Shown here: positions 36,748 to 44,882 of the stretch, one piece after another
How positions within the stretch are numbered: the first letter of the stretch is position 1
How the letters are laid out: the number at the start of each line of letters is the position of its first letter
Assembly: GCF_024509035.1 (NCBI RefSeq)
Contig: NZ_JANINT010000019.1
Location: 1 to 51,453, forward strand
Source of the DNA: Nocardioides sp.
Lineage (GTDB): Bacteria > Actinomycetota > Actinomycetes > Propionibacteriales > Nocardioidaceae
Length of the DNA stretch: 51,453 nucleotides
Direction: 5' to 3'
Made by a program: the position numbers and the translations under genes
Notes under the pieces: model-generated
Told to the model about the DNA's origin: nothing
Seen by the model: only the letters and a program-made list of their open reading frames with translations
Database searches by the model: none

Positions 36748-37170
36748 ATGGGACTGCTGCGCGTGGTGCTCAACGTCGTCTGGCTGGTCTTCGGAGGCAT
36801 CTGGCTCGCCCTGGCCTACGTGGTCGCCGGTGTCATCTGCTGCATCCTCGTCGTCACGATCCCCTGGGGCATCGCGTCGTTCCGGATCGCCAACTACGTC
36901 CTGTGGCCGTTCGGTCGCACGGTGGTGAGCAGGCCGACGGCCGGTGTGGGATCACTGCTCGGCAACGTGGTCTGGATCCTCGTCGCCGGCATCTGGCTGG
37001 TGATCGGCCACATCGTCACCGCGATCGCGCAGGCGGTGACGATCATCGGGATCCCCTTGGCGATCGCGAACCTCAAGGTCATCCCCGTGACCCTGGCGCC
37101 CCTGGGCAAGGAGATCGTCCCGAGCGACCGGCCGTTCGTGACCGCGTACGGCGCCTACCGGCCGTCCTAG
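36748..37170 (+). CDS. YccF-domain inner-membrane protein
   Basis: 140 aa membrane protein made of two similar YccF repeats, each with long helices: VVLNVVWLVFGGIWLALAYVVAGVICCILVVTIPWGIASFRIANYVLWPFGRTVV, then a second block LLGNVVWILVAGIWLVIGHIVTAIAQAVTIIGIPLAIANLKVIPVTLAPLGKEIV. This repeated pattern is diagnostic of the family, whose function is not known. A GGAGG sits close to the ATG. Its stop overlaps that of the convergent hypothetical gene by four bases. Confidence 0.92.
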   Translation: MGLLRVVLNVVWLVFGGIWLALAYVVAGVICCILVVTIPWGIASFRIANYVLWPFGRTVVSRPTAGVGSLLGNVVWILVAGIWLVIGHIVTAIAQAVTIIGIPLAIANLKVIPVTLAPLGKEIVPSDRPFVTAYGAYRPS

Positions 37171-37589
37171 GAGCTTTCTCGAGCAGCGTCGTCGCCAGGC
37201 AGCCGCCCGATCTCGACGACCGCACGCCCCGAGCGCGGGCAGCACCAGGTCGCGCGGCTGTCGACGACGACCGGCGTCATCGGATGGTTGTCGGGATGCT
37301 CGGGGCACCGCGGCCAGTTCGTGGGCCGGCGGGCCGCGCAGAGCTCCTCGACCGCCCACTCCTGCACCTGGTCGGCGAGGTGGACGACCTGCTCGGCCGG
37401 CGGCAGCGCGGTGTCGAGCCAGACGCCCGTCCCCGAGCCGTCGGGCGCCCAGAGGCATGCCGACTCGGCGCCCGGCCAGTCCTGCCAGTCGGAGGGCTCC
37501 ACGCGCGGAGCGGGGATGTCCGTCAGGTCGTGCAGGATGCGGTCGAGAGCCCGCCCCAGGTGCTCACCGAGCCTGCGCTCGTCACTCAC
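37167..37589 (-). CDS. Conserved hypothetical protein with Cys/His-rich C-terminus
   Basis: 140 aa cytosolic protein of unknown function. It begins VSDERRLGEHLGRALDRILHDL and contains WQDWPGAESACLWAPDGSGTGVWLDTALPPAEQVVHLADQVQEWAVEELCAARR. The last third holds RCPEHPDNHPM and TWCCPRSGRAVVEIG, a Cys/His spacing that could bind a metal like a small zinc ribbon. The GTG at 37589 starts seven bases after the stop of the upstream Eis-like gene, so the two are one transcript. I recognise no family. Confidence 0.7.
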   Translation of the reverse strand: MSDERRLGEHLGRALDRILHDLTDIPAPRVEPSDWQDWPGAESACLWAPDGSGTGVWLDTALPPAEQVVHLADQVQEWAVEELCAARRPTNWPRCPEHPDNHPMTPVVVDSRATWCCPRSGRAVVEIGRLPGDDAARESS

Positions 37590-37596
37590 GGGTGCA

Positions 37597-38859
37597 TCAG
37601 AACCCGACGGCTGCCGTCGGCGCCACGTCGGTGCGCATCGCCCGCCACAGCTCGCGTACGGCGCCGGGCCGCTGCTCGGCGACGAGACCGGCCCGCTGCT
37701 GGGCGAGCAGGTTGCCGCCGCCGAGGTAGGCCGCGCCGAGCACCGCGACGTCGAGGGCCAGGTCGGCCGCGGCGTCGGTGCGCTCGACGCTGGCTGCACC
37801 GGCGGCGTCGGCGACGAGGCGCCAGGTGCCGTCGTTCCAGGGAGCGGCCGTGTCGGCGACCTGCACGACGACGTCGCACGGCGCGGTCCACGCGCGGTCC
37901 TGCAGCGCGGCGGGCAGGTCGACCAGCCGCACCCAGAGCCCGTCGTACACCCCGACGTCGGAGGCACCGCGCGGCCCCCCGGCCCAGGAGAGCAGCGGGT
38001 CGTCAGCGCCGACCGCGCCGACCTTGACCGAGGACACCAGGTCGAAGTCGACGATGCGCCGCATCAGCGCCAGGCGTGCCGCCGGCTCGCCGACGACGGC
38101 CCAGACCTCCAGCGAGCTGGCCGGCCGCGCCTTCTCCCACTTCTCGTGGCGGCGGAACAGCGCGCACCCGACGTCCACGCCGTCGCGCTGGGCGAACAGC
38201 ACCCGCCAGGGCTCCTTGCCGCGCAGGTGCTCGGGCAGCTGGAGGCAGATGCGCTCCCAGTAGCCGAGGTCGCCCACGACCGCACCGAGGTCGGCCTGGG
38301 CCAGGAAGCACTCGCGCAGCCGGGCCGGCACGCCGTCGTCGGCGACCGAGACCATCCGGGTGGTGAGGGCGCCGGCCGCCTCGTCGAGGTGGGGGGCCGT
38401 CATCGTCGTGCCGCGTCCCAGCGAGACCTCGAGCTCGAGCGACGCGAGGCCGTAGCCGTGGCGGCCGTAGATGGCCGGCTCGCTCGCGTGCAGCGCCGAG
38501 ACGTGCACGCCCTCGGCACGCGTCTGCTCGAAGTGGTGGCGCAGCATCGCGGTCAGCACTCCCTTGCGCCGCTGGTCGGGGTGGACGCCCACCCAGGTCA
38601 GCCCGGCGCACGGGACCTGGCGCAGACCTGCGTCCGGGCCCGGGATCGACAGCGTCATGGGGTAGACGCCGTAGACGCCGGCGTACGTCGACGGGTCCGC
38701 GTCCGGCACGTCGACGGCGAAGCGGTGCTCGGGTGCGAGGCCGGTGAGCTGCAGGTCGGTCGGCGCCGCCGGGACCTCGGCGAACCAGACGAGCTGGTCG
38801 GTGGCGAGGTAGCGGTCGGCGTCGGTGGCGCGGCCCACCTGGATCGGATCGGTGCTCAT
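37597..38859 (-). CDS. Eis-like GNAT N-acetyltransferase
   Basis: 420 aa acetyltransferase with the three-part build of the Eis (enhanced intracellular survival) family: an N-terminal GNAT domain with the acetyl-CoA motif VGVHPDQRRKGVLTAML, a second GNAT-like domain (about 190-290), and a sterol-carrier-like C-terminal domain (WRLVADAAGAASVERTDAAADLALDVAVLGAAYLGG). The mycobacterial relative acetylates several amines of aminoglycosides; substrates here are unknown. ATG 38859 lies seven bases after TTGGCT, a weak leaderless signal. The small gene at 37167 follows in the same operon. Confidence 0.92.
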   Translation of the reverse strand: MSTDPIQVGRATDADRYLATDQLVWFAEVPAAPTDLQLTGLAPEHRFAVDVPDADPSTYAGVYGVYPMTLSIPGPDAGLRQVPCAGLTWVGVHPDQRRKGVLTAMLRHHFEQTRAEGVHVSALHASEPAIYGRHGYGLASLELEVSLGRGTTMTAPHLDEAAGALTTRMVSVADDGVPARLRECFLAQADLGAVVGDLGYWERICLQLPEHLRGKEPWRVLFAQRDGVDVGCALFRRHEKWEKARPASSLEVWAVVGEPAARLALMRRIVDFDLVSSVKVGAVGADDPLLSWAGGPRGASDVGVYDGLWVRLVDLPAALQDRAWTAPCDVVVQVADTAAPWNDGTWRLVADAAGAASVERTDAAADLALDVAVLGAAYLGGGNLLAQQRAGLVAEQRPGAVRELWRAMRTDVAPTAAVGF

Positions 38860-38907
38860 GGCCTCAAGCCAACCGCTCGGCGCGGGCCCGCAACAACCGG
38901 ATTGATT

Positions 38908-38913
38908 TACGCT
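38908..38913 (+). promoter_or_regulatory. -10 hexamer of the AlkZ/YcaQ-like gene, leaderless
   Basis: TACGCT followed by seven bases and the GTG at 38921. The same hexamer and spacing are found at thyA (8090-8095 to GTG 8103). Confidence 0.65.
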
Positions 38914-38920
38914 CGCCGGC

Positions 38921-40027
38921 GTGACGGCCCCCCACCAGCTCTCCCGCGCCGACGCACGCCGGATCTCGGTGCGAGCGCAGCTGCTCGACGTCGCGCGGCC
39001 GACCGACGTCACCGAGGTCCTGCGGCACCTGACGATGCTGCAGCACGATCCGATCAGCGCGGTCGCGCCGAGCGCCGACCTGGTGCTGTGGAGCCGGATC
39101 GGCTCGGCGTACGACCCCGGCGAGCTGCGCGACGCCCTCGACGAGCAGCGGGTCATCGACCTCCACGGCCTGCTCCGCCCGGCCGAGGACCTCGCGCTGT
39201 TCCGTGCCGAGATGGCGCAGTGGCCCGGCGCCGGCGAGCTGCGCGAGTGGCAGGAGCAGCGCGTGGCGTGGGTCGAGGCCAACGAGGCGTGCCGCCTCGA
39301 CCTCCTCGCGCGGCTGCGCGCCGACGGCCCGCTGCCGGTGCGGGACCTGCCCGACACCTGCGAGGTGCCGTGGGGAAGCAGCGGGTGGACGAACAACAAG
39401 AACGTCCAGCGGATGCTGGGTTTCATGGTGCAGCGCGGCGAGGTCGCAACGGCCGGCGGCTGGGGCAAGGACCGGCTCTGGGACCTCGCCGAGCGCGTCT
39501 ACCCCGACGACCCGGTGCCGCCGGTCGAGGAGGCCGACCGGATCCTCCGCGAGCGGCGGCTCCGTGCGCTCGGCATCGCTCGGCCGCGCGTCGCCGAGGC
39601 GCCCGGAGAGCCCTACGCCGTGGGCGACGCCGGCGAGCCGGCCGTGGTCGAGGGAGTCAAGGGGGAGTGGCGGGTCGACCCGTCGTACCTCGACGGCGGC
39701 CCGTTCGAGGGTCGCGCCGCGCTGCTGTCGCCGTTCGACCGCCTCGTCGCCGACCGCAAGCGGCTGGCCGAGCTCTTCGAGTACGAGTACCTGCTGGAGA
39801 TGTACAAGCCTGCGGCGAAGCGGCGTTGGGGCTACTACGCGCTCCCCGTCCTGTACGGCGACCGCCTGGTCGGCAAGCTCGACGCGACCGCCGACCGGGC
39901 GGCCGGCGTGCTGCGAGTGACGGCCCTGCACGAGGACGAGCCACTCACCGCCGAGATGCGCGCGGCGGTCGATGCCGAGATCGGCGACCTCGCCCGCTGG
40001 CTCGGACTCGAGGTCTCGGCGACCTAG
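38921..40027 (+). CDS. Winged-helix protein of the AlkZ/YcaQ (HTH_42) DNA glycosylase family
   Basis: 368 aa member of the HTH_42 family, whose studied members (AlkZ, YcaQ/AlkX) are DNA glycosylases that unhook interstrand crosslinks. The family's catalytic QxD pattern is present as Q41-H42-D43 in LTMLQHDPIS. Other conserved stretches are LHGLLRPAEDLALF, SSGWTNNKNVQRMLGFMVQRGEV, LLSPFDRLVADRKRLAELFEYEYLLEMYKPAAKRRWGYYALPVLYG and VGKLDATADR. Many such genes are annotated only as winged-helix proteins. A role in alkylation or crosslink repair is likely from the family, not shown here. No damage-promoter motif is seen. Confidence 0.85.
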   Translation: MTAPHQLSRADARRISVRAQLLDVARPTDVTEVLRHLTMLQHDPISAVAPSADLVLWSRIGSAYDPGELRDALDEQRVIDLHGLLRPAEDLALFRAEMAQWPGAGELREWQEQRVAWVEANEACRLDLLARLRADGPLPVRDLPDTCEVPWGSSGWTNNKNVQRMLGFMVQRGEVATAGGWGKDRLWDLAERVYPDDPVPPVEEADRILRERRLRALGIARPRVAEAPGEPYAVGDAGEPAVVEGVKGEWRVDPSYLDGGPFEGRAALLSPFDRLVADRKRLAELFEYEYLLEMYKPAAKRRWGYYALPVLYGDRLVGKLDATADRAAGVLRVTALHEDEPLTAEMRAAVDAEIGDLARWLGLEVSAT

Positions 40028-40034
40028 CTCCGGT

Positions 40035-40099
40035 GCGACGCACCTGACGCATCTGTCGTGCTCGGGCCGATTCCGCGACACCTGCGTCAGGTGCGTCGC
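40035..40099. terminator. Long inverted repeat between convergent genes
   Basis: Perfect 17-base arms (GCGACGCACCTGACGCA at 40035-40051 and its complement at 40083-40099) enclose a second stem of seven pairs (40054-40060 with 40074-40080, one G-T) after a two-base bulge; the loop is 40061-40073. It begins seven bases after the glycosylase-like gene and faces ridA on the other strand, so it probably ends transcripts in both directions. Confidence 0.7.
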
Positions 40100-40122
40100 T
40101 GACCCGGCGCGCCCCAGTCGAC

Positions 40123-40512
40123 CTAGATCGACTCCTCGACGACCGCGTCCAGCTCGACCTCGACCTTCCAGCGGGGATCGAGCAGGCCCGCGACGACCAC
40201 CATCGTCGAGGCCGGCCGCACCTCGCCGAAGACCTCGCCGTGCACGGCGCCGATCGCGTCGCCGTCGGCGGCCGACACGACGTACTGACGGGTGCGCACG
40301 ACGTCGGCGACCGACCCGCCGAGCTCGGTGAGCGCGGCGAGGCAGATCTCCCAGCACCGCCGGGCCTGGACAGCCGGGTCGGGGTCGACGGTGCCGTCCG
40401 GCCACACGGGGGCGGTGCCGCTGACCGCGACCGTCGAGCCGACCCGTACGGCGCGGCTGAACCCGATGGAGGCCTCGAACGGCGACCCGGAGCGGGCCGA
40501 GGTGCGTGTCAT
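40123..40512 (-). CDS. RidA-family enamine/imine deaminase-like protein
   Basis: 129 aa protein with the chorismate-mutase-like RidA fold. FSRAVRVGSTVAVSGTAPV, CWEICLAALTELGGSVADVVRTRQYV and RPASTMVVVAGLLDPRWKVEVELDAVVEE follow the family, and the conserved arginine of the PAR(S/T) block is present as RPAST. RidA proteins hydrolyse reactive enamines or imines. The ATG at 40512 lies seven bases after TAGGCT, so it has its own leaderless start only 19 bp after the kinase-fusion stop. Confidence 0.9.
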   Translation of the reverse strand: MTRTSARSGSPFEASIGFSRAVRVGSTVAVSGTAPVWPDGTVDPDPAVQARRCWEICLAALTELGGSVADVVRTRQYVVSAADGDAIGAVHGEVFGEVRPASTMVVVAGLLDPRWKVEVELDAVVEESI

Positions 40513-40519
40513 GGGCGGC

Positions 40520-40525
40520 AGCCTA
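40520..40525 (-). promoter_or_regulatory. -10 hexamer of the RidA-family gene, leaderless
   Basis: TAGGCT on the minus strand, seven bases before the ATG at 40512. It lies in the 19 bp gap after the upstream gene. Confidence 0.6.
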
Positions 40526-40531
40526 GGGGCG

Positions 40532-43084
40532 TCAGTCGTCCCAGCACGTCACCCAGAGGGCGGGCGTGTGGACCGACGGGTCGGCGAGGACGTCAGCGGC
40601 GCGGGACCGGCCGAGGTTCCACTCGAGCCAGTCGTCGTCGGCAGGCTCGCGATCGCCCAGCGCGCACTCGCGCAGCGCCGGGTCGACGCGGTCGAGCACC
40701 GGCACGGCGTCATCGGAGAGCCCGCGCAGGTAGGTCCAGTCGACGCGGCCGGTGTCGGCGTAGCGGTCCAGGTTGCGCTCGGCGATCCAGGCGTCCGGGT
40801 TGATCGCGGCCAGCGCCAGCAGCGCCACGACGCCGCTCAGGAGTGCGAACCGGGGGAGCCAGTCGGTCCGCAGCAGCGCGCCGCCGACCATCACCGCCAG
40901 CACGACCAGGCCGAGCCAACCCTCGAAGACGTCGACCAGCAGGCGGAGCCGGGTGAAGCCGTACGCCTCCTGGTAGAGGTTCATCCGATGCAGCGCCGAG
41001 CCGACGACGACCAGCGTCTGCAGGCAGAGCAGGCCGAGCGAGCCGCGCAGCCACATCCGGTCGGCGGTCGTGGCCAGGGGCGCCTTTCGCGCCGCCGCCC
41101 AGATCACCACGAGCGTCAGCGCCGTCGCGACCGTGAGCTGGCCGAAGCCCTGGTGGACGTACTCGGCATAGGTCAGCCCGGTCGTGCGTCGCAGGTAGTC
41201 GTGGCCGCCGAACACGACCGTCGCCTGGGCGATGAGCAGCGCCGCGAACACCGCGTTGACGACGACCACCGGCGCGAGCCACTCGAAGCGGTGGGCCACC
41301 GGCCGGGTCGGCGGCCCGTCGCGATCGACGACCGGCGGGTTGAGGGCGAGGTACGCCGCCGCGAGCACCGTGCCGGCGACAGCGACGGTGACGAACGCGC
41401 GCGCCACCAGCACGTCGGCGGTCAGGTCGGGCAGCAACGCGTCGACCCACTCGGCGAGCAACGCGTCGGCCGAGGCGAACAGCGCCCCGAACACCAGCAG
41501 TCCCAGTGCCGAGAGGGCCAGCGTGCGCAGCAGGGCCGCACCCCGGCCCAGGCCGGTGAGCACCGCCAGCGTGCGCCCCAGCCAGGGCAGTCCGCGCAGG
41601 CCGGCCAGTGGCCAGGCGAGCCCGGCGAGCACGAACCCGCCGAGGGTGCGGCCACCCGCGATCGCGCAGACGCACACCACAGCGCCCGCGAGGAGGCAGA
41701 GCACGACGATCCAGTCGGCGTCGCGCACGGCCGCGGTCGCGGCGAGCAGCACGCACAGGGCCGCGGAGGTGAGTGTGAACGGGTCGCGCCGGCGGGGGCT
41801 CGCGACCGCCACGACCGTGCCCGCGGCGAGCAGCACCAGCGCGGTGCCGATGCCGAGGTCGCGCTCGGGCAGCACGAGGCCGCCGAGCACGCCCACCGCG
41901 ATCGCGCCGAGGAGCAGGGAGAGTCGGGCCGGAACGCCCCGGTCCGGCCAGGCGGGGCCGAACACGTCGTCGAGGACCGGCCGTGCAGGTACGGCGGCGG
42001 GCGAGGGTGTCGGAGCCGGTGCGGCCGGCGACGGTGGGACTGGCATGGGGTCCTCCTGCGTCGGGGACGGACGGTCGGGTGGTGAGAGGGGCAGGTCGAC
42101 GCGCACCCGGGCGCCGGAACTGCCGGGGTCGGGGTCGACGAAGCGGATCGTGCCGCCGTGCAGGTCGCTCACCCAGCGGGCGATCACCAGGCCGAGACCG
42201 GTGCCGCCACCACTGTCACCGGCCGCGGCGAGGGTGCCGAACGGCTCGAAGACCCGCAGCCGGTCGTCGGGCCCGACGCCCGGCCCCTGGTCGTGGACCT
42301 CGAGCCGCAGGCGCTCGCCGTCGCGCTCGGCGGTGACCCGCACGACGCCACCTGCGGGGCTGTGCCGCGAGGCGTTGTCGAGCAGGTTGGCGACCAGCTG
42401 GTGCAGCCGGGCGGGGTCGGCGTGCAGGACCAGGTCGGCCGGCTCGACGGAGACGTCGTACGTCACCGGGCGCGCGAGCATGCCCACCTCGGCCACCGCG
42501 TCGTCGAGCAGCGTGGCCACCGCCACCGGCTCCGGGGTCAGCGGCGCCTTGCCGGCGTCGACACGGGCCAGGTCGAGGAGGTCGTCGACGAGCCCGGCCA
42601 TCCGGGTGGCCTGGTCGAGCGCGGCTTGCAGCGAGGCCGGGTCACGCGGCCCCACTCCGTCCACGAGGTTGTCGAGGACCGCGCACAGTGCGGTCAGGGG
42701 CGTGCGCAGCTCGTGGCTGACGTTGGCGACCAGCTCGCGGCGCTGGCGGTCGACCGCGTCGAGGTCGCGGGCCATCGTGTTGAACGCGCGCGCCAGCGCG
42801 CCGACCTCGTCGCTGGAGGTGGCCGTGACGCGGACGGCGTAGTCGCCGGTGGCCATCCGCTGGGCGGCGCCGGTCATCTCGCGCAGCGGGGAGATCATGC
42901 CGACGGCGAGCAGCTGGGTGACCGCGAGCGCCAGCAGGATCGTCACCGGGATGCTCAGCCACACCGACACCCCGGCCGCGCGGCCGAGGCTGGCGACGGC
43001 GGCCGCGACCGTGACACTGACCGCGACGAGCAGGCCGAGCTTGACCTTGAGCGAGGCCACCCCGGCCAGTGGCTGCGGCGTCAC
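40532..43084 (-). CDS. Sensor histidine kinase fused to a DUF4173-type membrane domain
   Basis: 850 aa reading frame with no internal stop. Residues 1-346 are a histidine kinase: two membrane helices (about 14-65), HAMP, HisKA with phospho-His H124 in VANVSHELRTPL, and an ATPase domain with HQLVANLLDNASRHSPAGG, HDQGPGVG and GGGTGLGL. Residues 347-850 are a polytopic membrane protein of the DUF4173/DUF4153 type (many helices, TYAEYVHQGFGQLTVATALTLVVIWAA, TRLRLLVDVFEGW). The codon at 347 is an ATG (42046) with GGAGGA four bases before it, so the second half may also be made separately. The GTG start overlaps the response-regulator stop (GTGA). Confidence 0.88.
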   Translation of the reverse strand: MTPQPLAGVASLKVKLGLLVAVSVTVAAAVASLGRAAGVSVWLSIPVTILLALAVTQLLAVGMISPLREMTGAAQRMATGDYAVRVTATSSDEVGALARAFNTMARDLDAVDRQRRELVANVSHELRTPLTALCAVLDNLVDGVGPRDPASLQAALDQATRMAGLVDDLLDLARVDAGKAPLTPEPVAVATLLDDAVAEVGMLARPVTYDVSVEPADLVLHADPARLHQLVANLLDNASRHSPAGGVVRVTAERDGERLRLEVHDQGPGVGPDDRLRVFEPFGTLAAAGDSGGGTGLGLVIARWVSDLHGGTIRFVDPDPGSSGARVRVDLPLSPPDRPSPTQEDPMPVPPSPAAPAPTPSPAAVPARPVLDDVFGPAWPDRGVPARLSLLLGAIAVGVLGGLVLPERDLGIGTALVLLAAGTVVAVASPRRRDPFTLTSAALCVLLAATAAVRDADWIVVLCLLAGAVVCVCAIAGGRTLGGFVLAGLAWPLAGLRGLPWLGRTLAVLTGLGRGAALLRTLALSALGLLVFGALFASADALLAEWVDALLPDLTADVLVARAFVTVAVAGTVLAAAYLALNPPVVDRDGPPTRPVAHRFEWLAPVVVVNAVFAALLIAQATVVFGGHDYLRRTTGLTYAEYVHQGFGQLTVATALTLVVIWAAARKAPLATTADRMWLRGSLGLLCLQTLVVVGSALHRMNLYQEAYGFTRLRLLVDVFEGWLGLVVLAVMVGGALLRTDWLPRFALLSGVVALLALAAINPDAWIAERNLDRYADTGRVDWTYLRGLSDDAVPVLDRVDPALRECALGDREPADDDWLEWNLGRSRAADVLADPSVHTPALWVTCWDD
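42046..42056 (-). promoter_or_regulatory. Internal ribosome site inside the kinase-DUF4173 frame
   Basis: On the minus strand GGAGGA (42056-42051), four bases CCCC, then ATG (42046). It lies in frame exactly at the junction between the kinase and the DUF4173 domain, and could start a separate 504 aa membrane protein. Confidence 0.6.
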
Positions 43085-43812
43085 GCCGGGCCTCCCTGGA
43101 CGCCGTCCTCGAGGGCGTACCCGACGCCGTGGACCGTACGGATCCGCTCGGCTCCGACCTTGGCGCGCAGGCCCTTCACGTGGCTGTCGACCGTGCGGGT
43201 GCCCGACGCGCCCGGCCAGCCCCACACGTCGGCCATCAGCCGCTCGCGGGTCACCACGGTGCCGGGCTCGCGGGCGAGGCAGTGCAGCAGGTCGAACTCC
43301 GTGGGTGTCAGGTGCACCTCGTCGCGCTCGCGCCACACCCGGCGCGCGGCGGCGTCGAGCCGCAGGTCGGCGACCTCGATCGGTCGGCGGTCGGTCGCTG
43401 TCGTCGCCTCGGCGGCGAGCTCGGCGGCGCGCTCGACGCGACGCAGCAGTGCGGCGACCCGCGCCACGAGCTCGCGCATGCGGAACGGTTTCGTGAGGTA
43501 GTCGTCGGCGCCGACGCCGAGGCCCACGAGGATGTCGGCCTCGTCGGTGCGCGCGGTCAGCATCAGGACCGGCACCGGCCGGTCGCTCTGGATCCGCCGG
43601 CACACCTCGTAGCCGTCGTAGCCGGGCAGCATCACGTCGAGCACGACCACGTCGCACGGGTGGTCGGGCGCCTGCTCGGCGTACGTCGCCACCGCGCCCG
43701 GACCGTCCCAGGCGCGGACCACGTCGTAGCCCTCCGCCTCGAGCCGGTCGGCGACCGCCTGGTTGATCACGCGGTCGTCCTCGACGACGAGGACACGGCG
43801 GCGAGAGGTCAT
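43081..43812 (-). CDS. OmpR-family response regulator
   Basis: 243 aa. Receiver domain with the acidic pair in VEDDR, phospho-acceptor D59 in VVVLDVMLPG, T87 in LMLTART and K108 in DDYLTKPF. The C-terminal winged helix is LTPTEFDLLHCLAREPGTVVTRERLMADVWGWPGASGTRTVDSHVKGLRAKVG. It is coupled to the kinase fusion by a four-base overlap. The ATG lies six bases after TAGCCT. An ABC exporter operon is divergent across 119 bp, and is the most likely target. Confidence 0.95.
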   Translation of the reverse strand: MTSRRRVLVVEDDRVINQAVADRLEAEGYDVVRAWDGPGAVATYAEQAPDHPCDVVVLDVMLPGYDGYEVCRRIQSDRPVPVLMLTARTDEADILVGLGVGADDYLTKPFRMRELVARVAALLRRVERAAELAAEATTATDRRPIEVADLRLDAAARRVWRERDEVHLTPTEFDLLHCLAREPGTVVTRERLMADVWGWPGASGTRTVDSHVKGLRAKVGAERIRTVHGVGYALEDGVQGGPA

Positions 43813-43931
43813 GCCAGCAGGCTAGGAGGCGGACCGGGGGGAGGTGGCGGAGAACATGTGGAGGTTCTGTGCAGGCCTCCGGCGGAAACCCGGATGAGCA
43901 CCGTCGGTGCGGCGGCCTAGGGTGTCGGACC
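43813..43931. promoter_or_regulatory. Divergent control region of the two-component system and ABC exporter
   Basis: On the minus strand TAGCCT (43824-43819) lies six bases before the regulator ATG; on the plus strand TAGGGT (43918-43923) lies eight bases before the exporter GTG. Between them are two inverted repeats: AGAAC-N8-GTTCT (43851-43868) and GCACCG-T-CGGTGC (43898-43910). Either could be an operator. The second also makes CCGTCGGTG eight bases before the -10, resembling the damage motif of recA and lhr. Confidence 0.55.
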
Positions 43932-44882
43932 GTGGCCCACGCACCGGAAGACTCGATGATCCTCGCCTCCGGGCTGCGCAAGTCGTTCGGCGGCTTCGAG
44001 GCCGTCCGCGGCATCGACGTGGACGTCCGCCGTGGCGAGTCGTTCGGCTTCCTCGGCCCCAACGGCGCGGGCAAGTCGAGCACGATGCGGATGGTCGCCG
44101 CGGTCTCGCCGGTCAGTGGTGGTGTGCTGCGCATCCTCGGCCTCGACCCGGCCACCGACGGGCCCGAGATCCGCGCGCGCATCGGCGTCTGTCCGCAGGA
44201 GGACACGCTCGACACCGAGCTGACCGTGCGCGACAACCTCGTGGTCTACGGCCGCTACTTCGGGCTGCCGCGCCGTGAGGTCCGCGAGCGGGCCGACGAG
44301 CTGCTGGAGTTCGTGCAGCTGACCGACAAGGCGAACGCCAAGGTCGACGACCTCTCGGGCGGCATGAAGCGGCGGCTCACGATCGCGCGCAGCCTGGTCA
44401 ACCGGCCCGAGCTGCTGCTGCTCGACGAGCCCACCACCGGGCTCGACCCCCAGGCCCGCCACGTGGTCTGGGACCGGCTGTTCCGGCTCAAGCAGGCGGG
44501 CGTGACGCTCGTGCTGACGACCCACTACATGGACGAGGCCGAGCAGCTCACCGATCGCTTGGTCGTCATGGACAAGGGGCTGATCGTCGCCGAGGGCTCG
44601 CCACTGGACCTGATCGCCGAGCACTCCACCCGCGAGGTCGCCGAGCTGCGGTTCGGCGTGGCCGAGGAGGGCGAGAGCCACGAGGTGCTGGCCCGCAAGG
44701 TCGAGGACCTCGCCGAGCGGGTGGAGGTGCTGCCCGACCGGCTGCTGCTCTACACCGCCGACGGCGAGGAGACCGTCGCCAAGGTGCACGAGCGAGGCCT
44801 GACCCCGGCGGCGACGCTCGTGCGCCGCTCCACGCTCGAGGACGTGTTCCTGCGGCTCACCGGACGGACGCTGGTCGACTGA
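43932..44882 (+). CDS. ABC exporter ATP-binding protein (NodI/DrrA type)
   Basis: 316 aa ATPase subunit. Walker [10 protein letters not shown], the Q-loop PQEDTL, signature LSGGMKRRL, Walker [14 protein letters not shown] and the H-loop [11 protein letters not shown] are intact. The C-terminal 80 residues form the extension typical of DrrA/NodI-like exporters. GTG 43932 is set by TAGGGT upstream; ATG 43956 is an alternative that starts just before the domain ([13 protein letters not shown]). The two permease genes follow with a one-base overlap and no gap, giving a complete ABC-2 exporter for a lipid, drug or saccharide. The substrate is unknown. Confidence 0.95.
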   Translation: MAHAPEDSMILASGLRKSFGGFEAVRGIDVDVRRGESFGFLGPNGAGKSSTMRMVAAVSPVSGGVLRILGLDPATDGPEIRARIGVCPQEDTLDTELTVRDNLVVYGRYFGLPRREVRERADELLEFVQLTDKANAKVDDLSGGMKRRLTIARSLVNRPELLLLDEPTTGLDPQARHVVWDRLFRLKQAGVTLVLTTHYMDEAEQLTDRLVVMDKGLIVAEGSPLDLIAEHSTREVAELRFGVAEEGESHEVLARKVEDLAERVEVLPDRLLLYTADGEETVAKVHERGLTPAATLVRRSTLEDVFLRLTGRTLVD

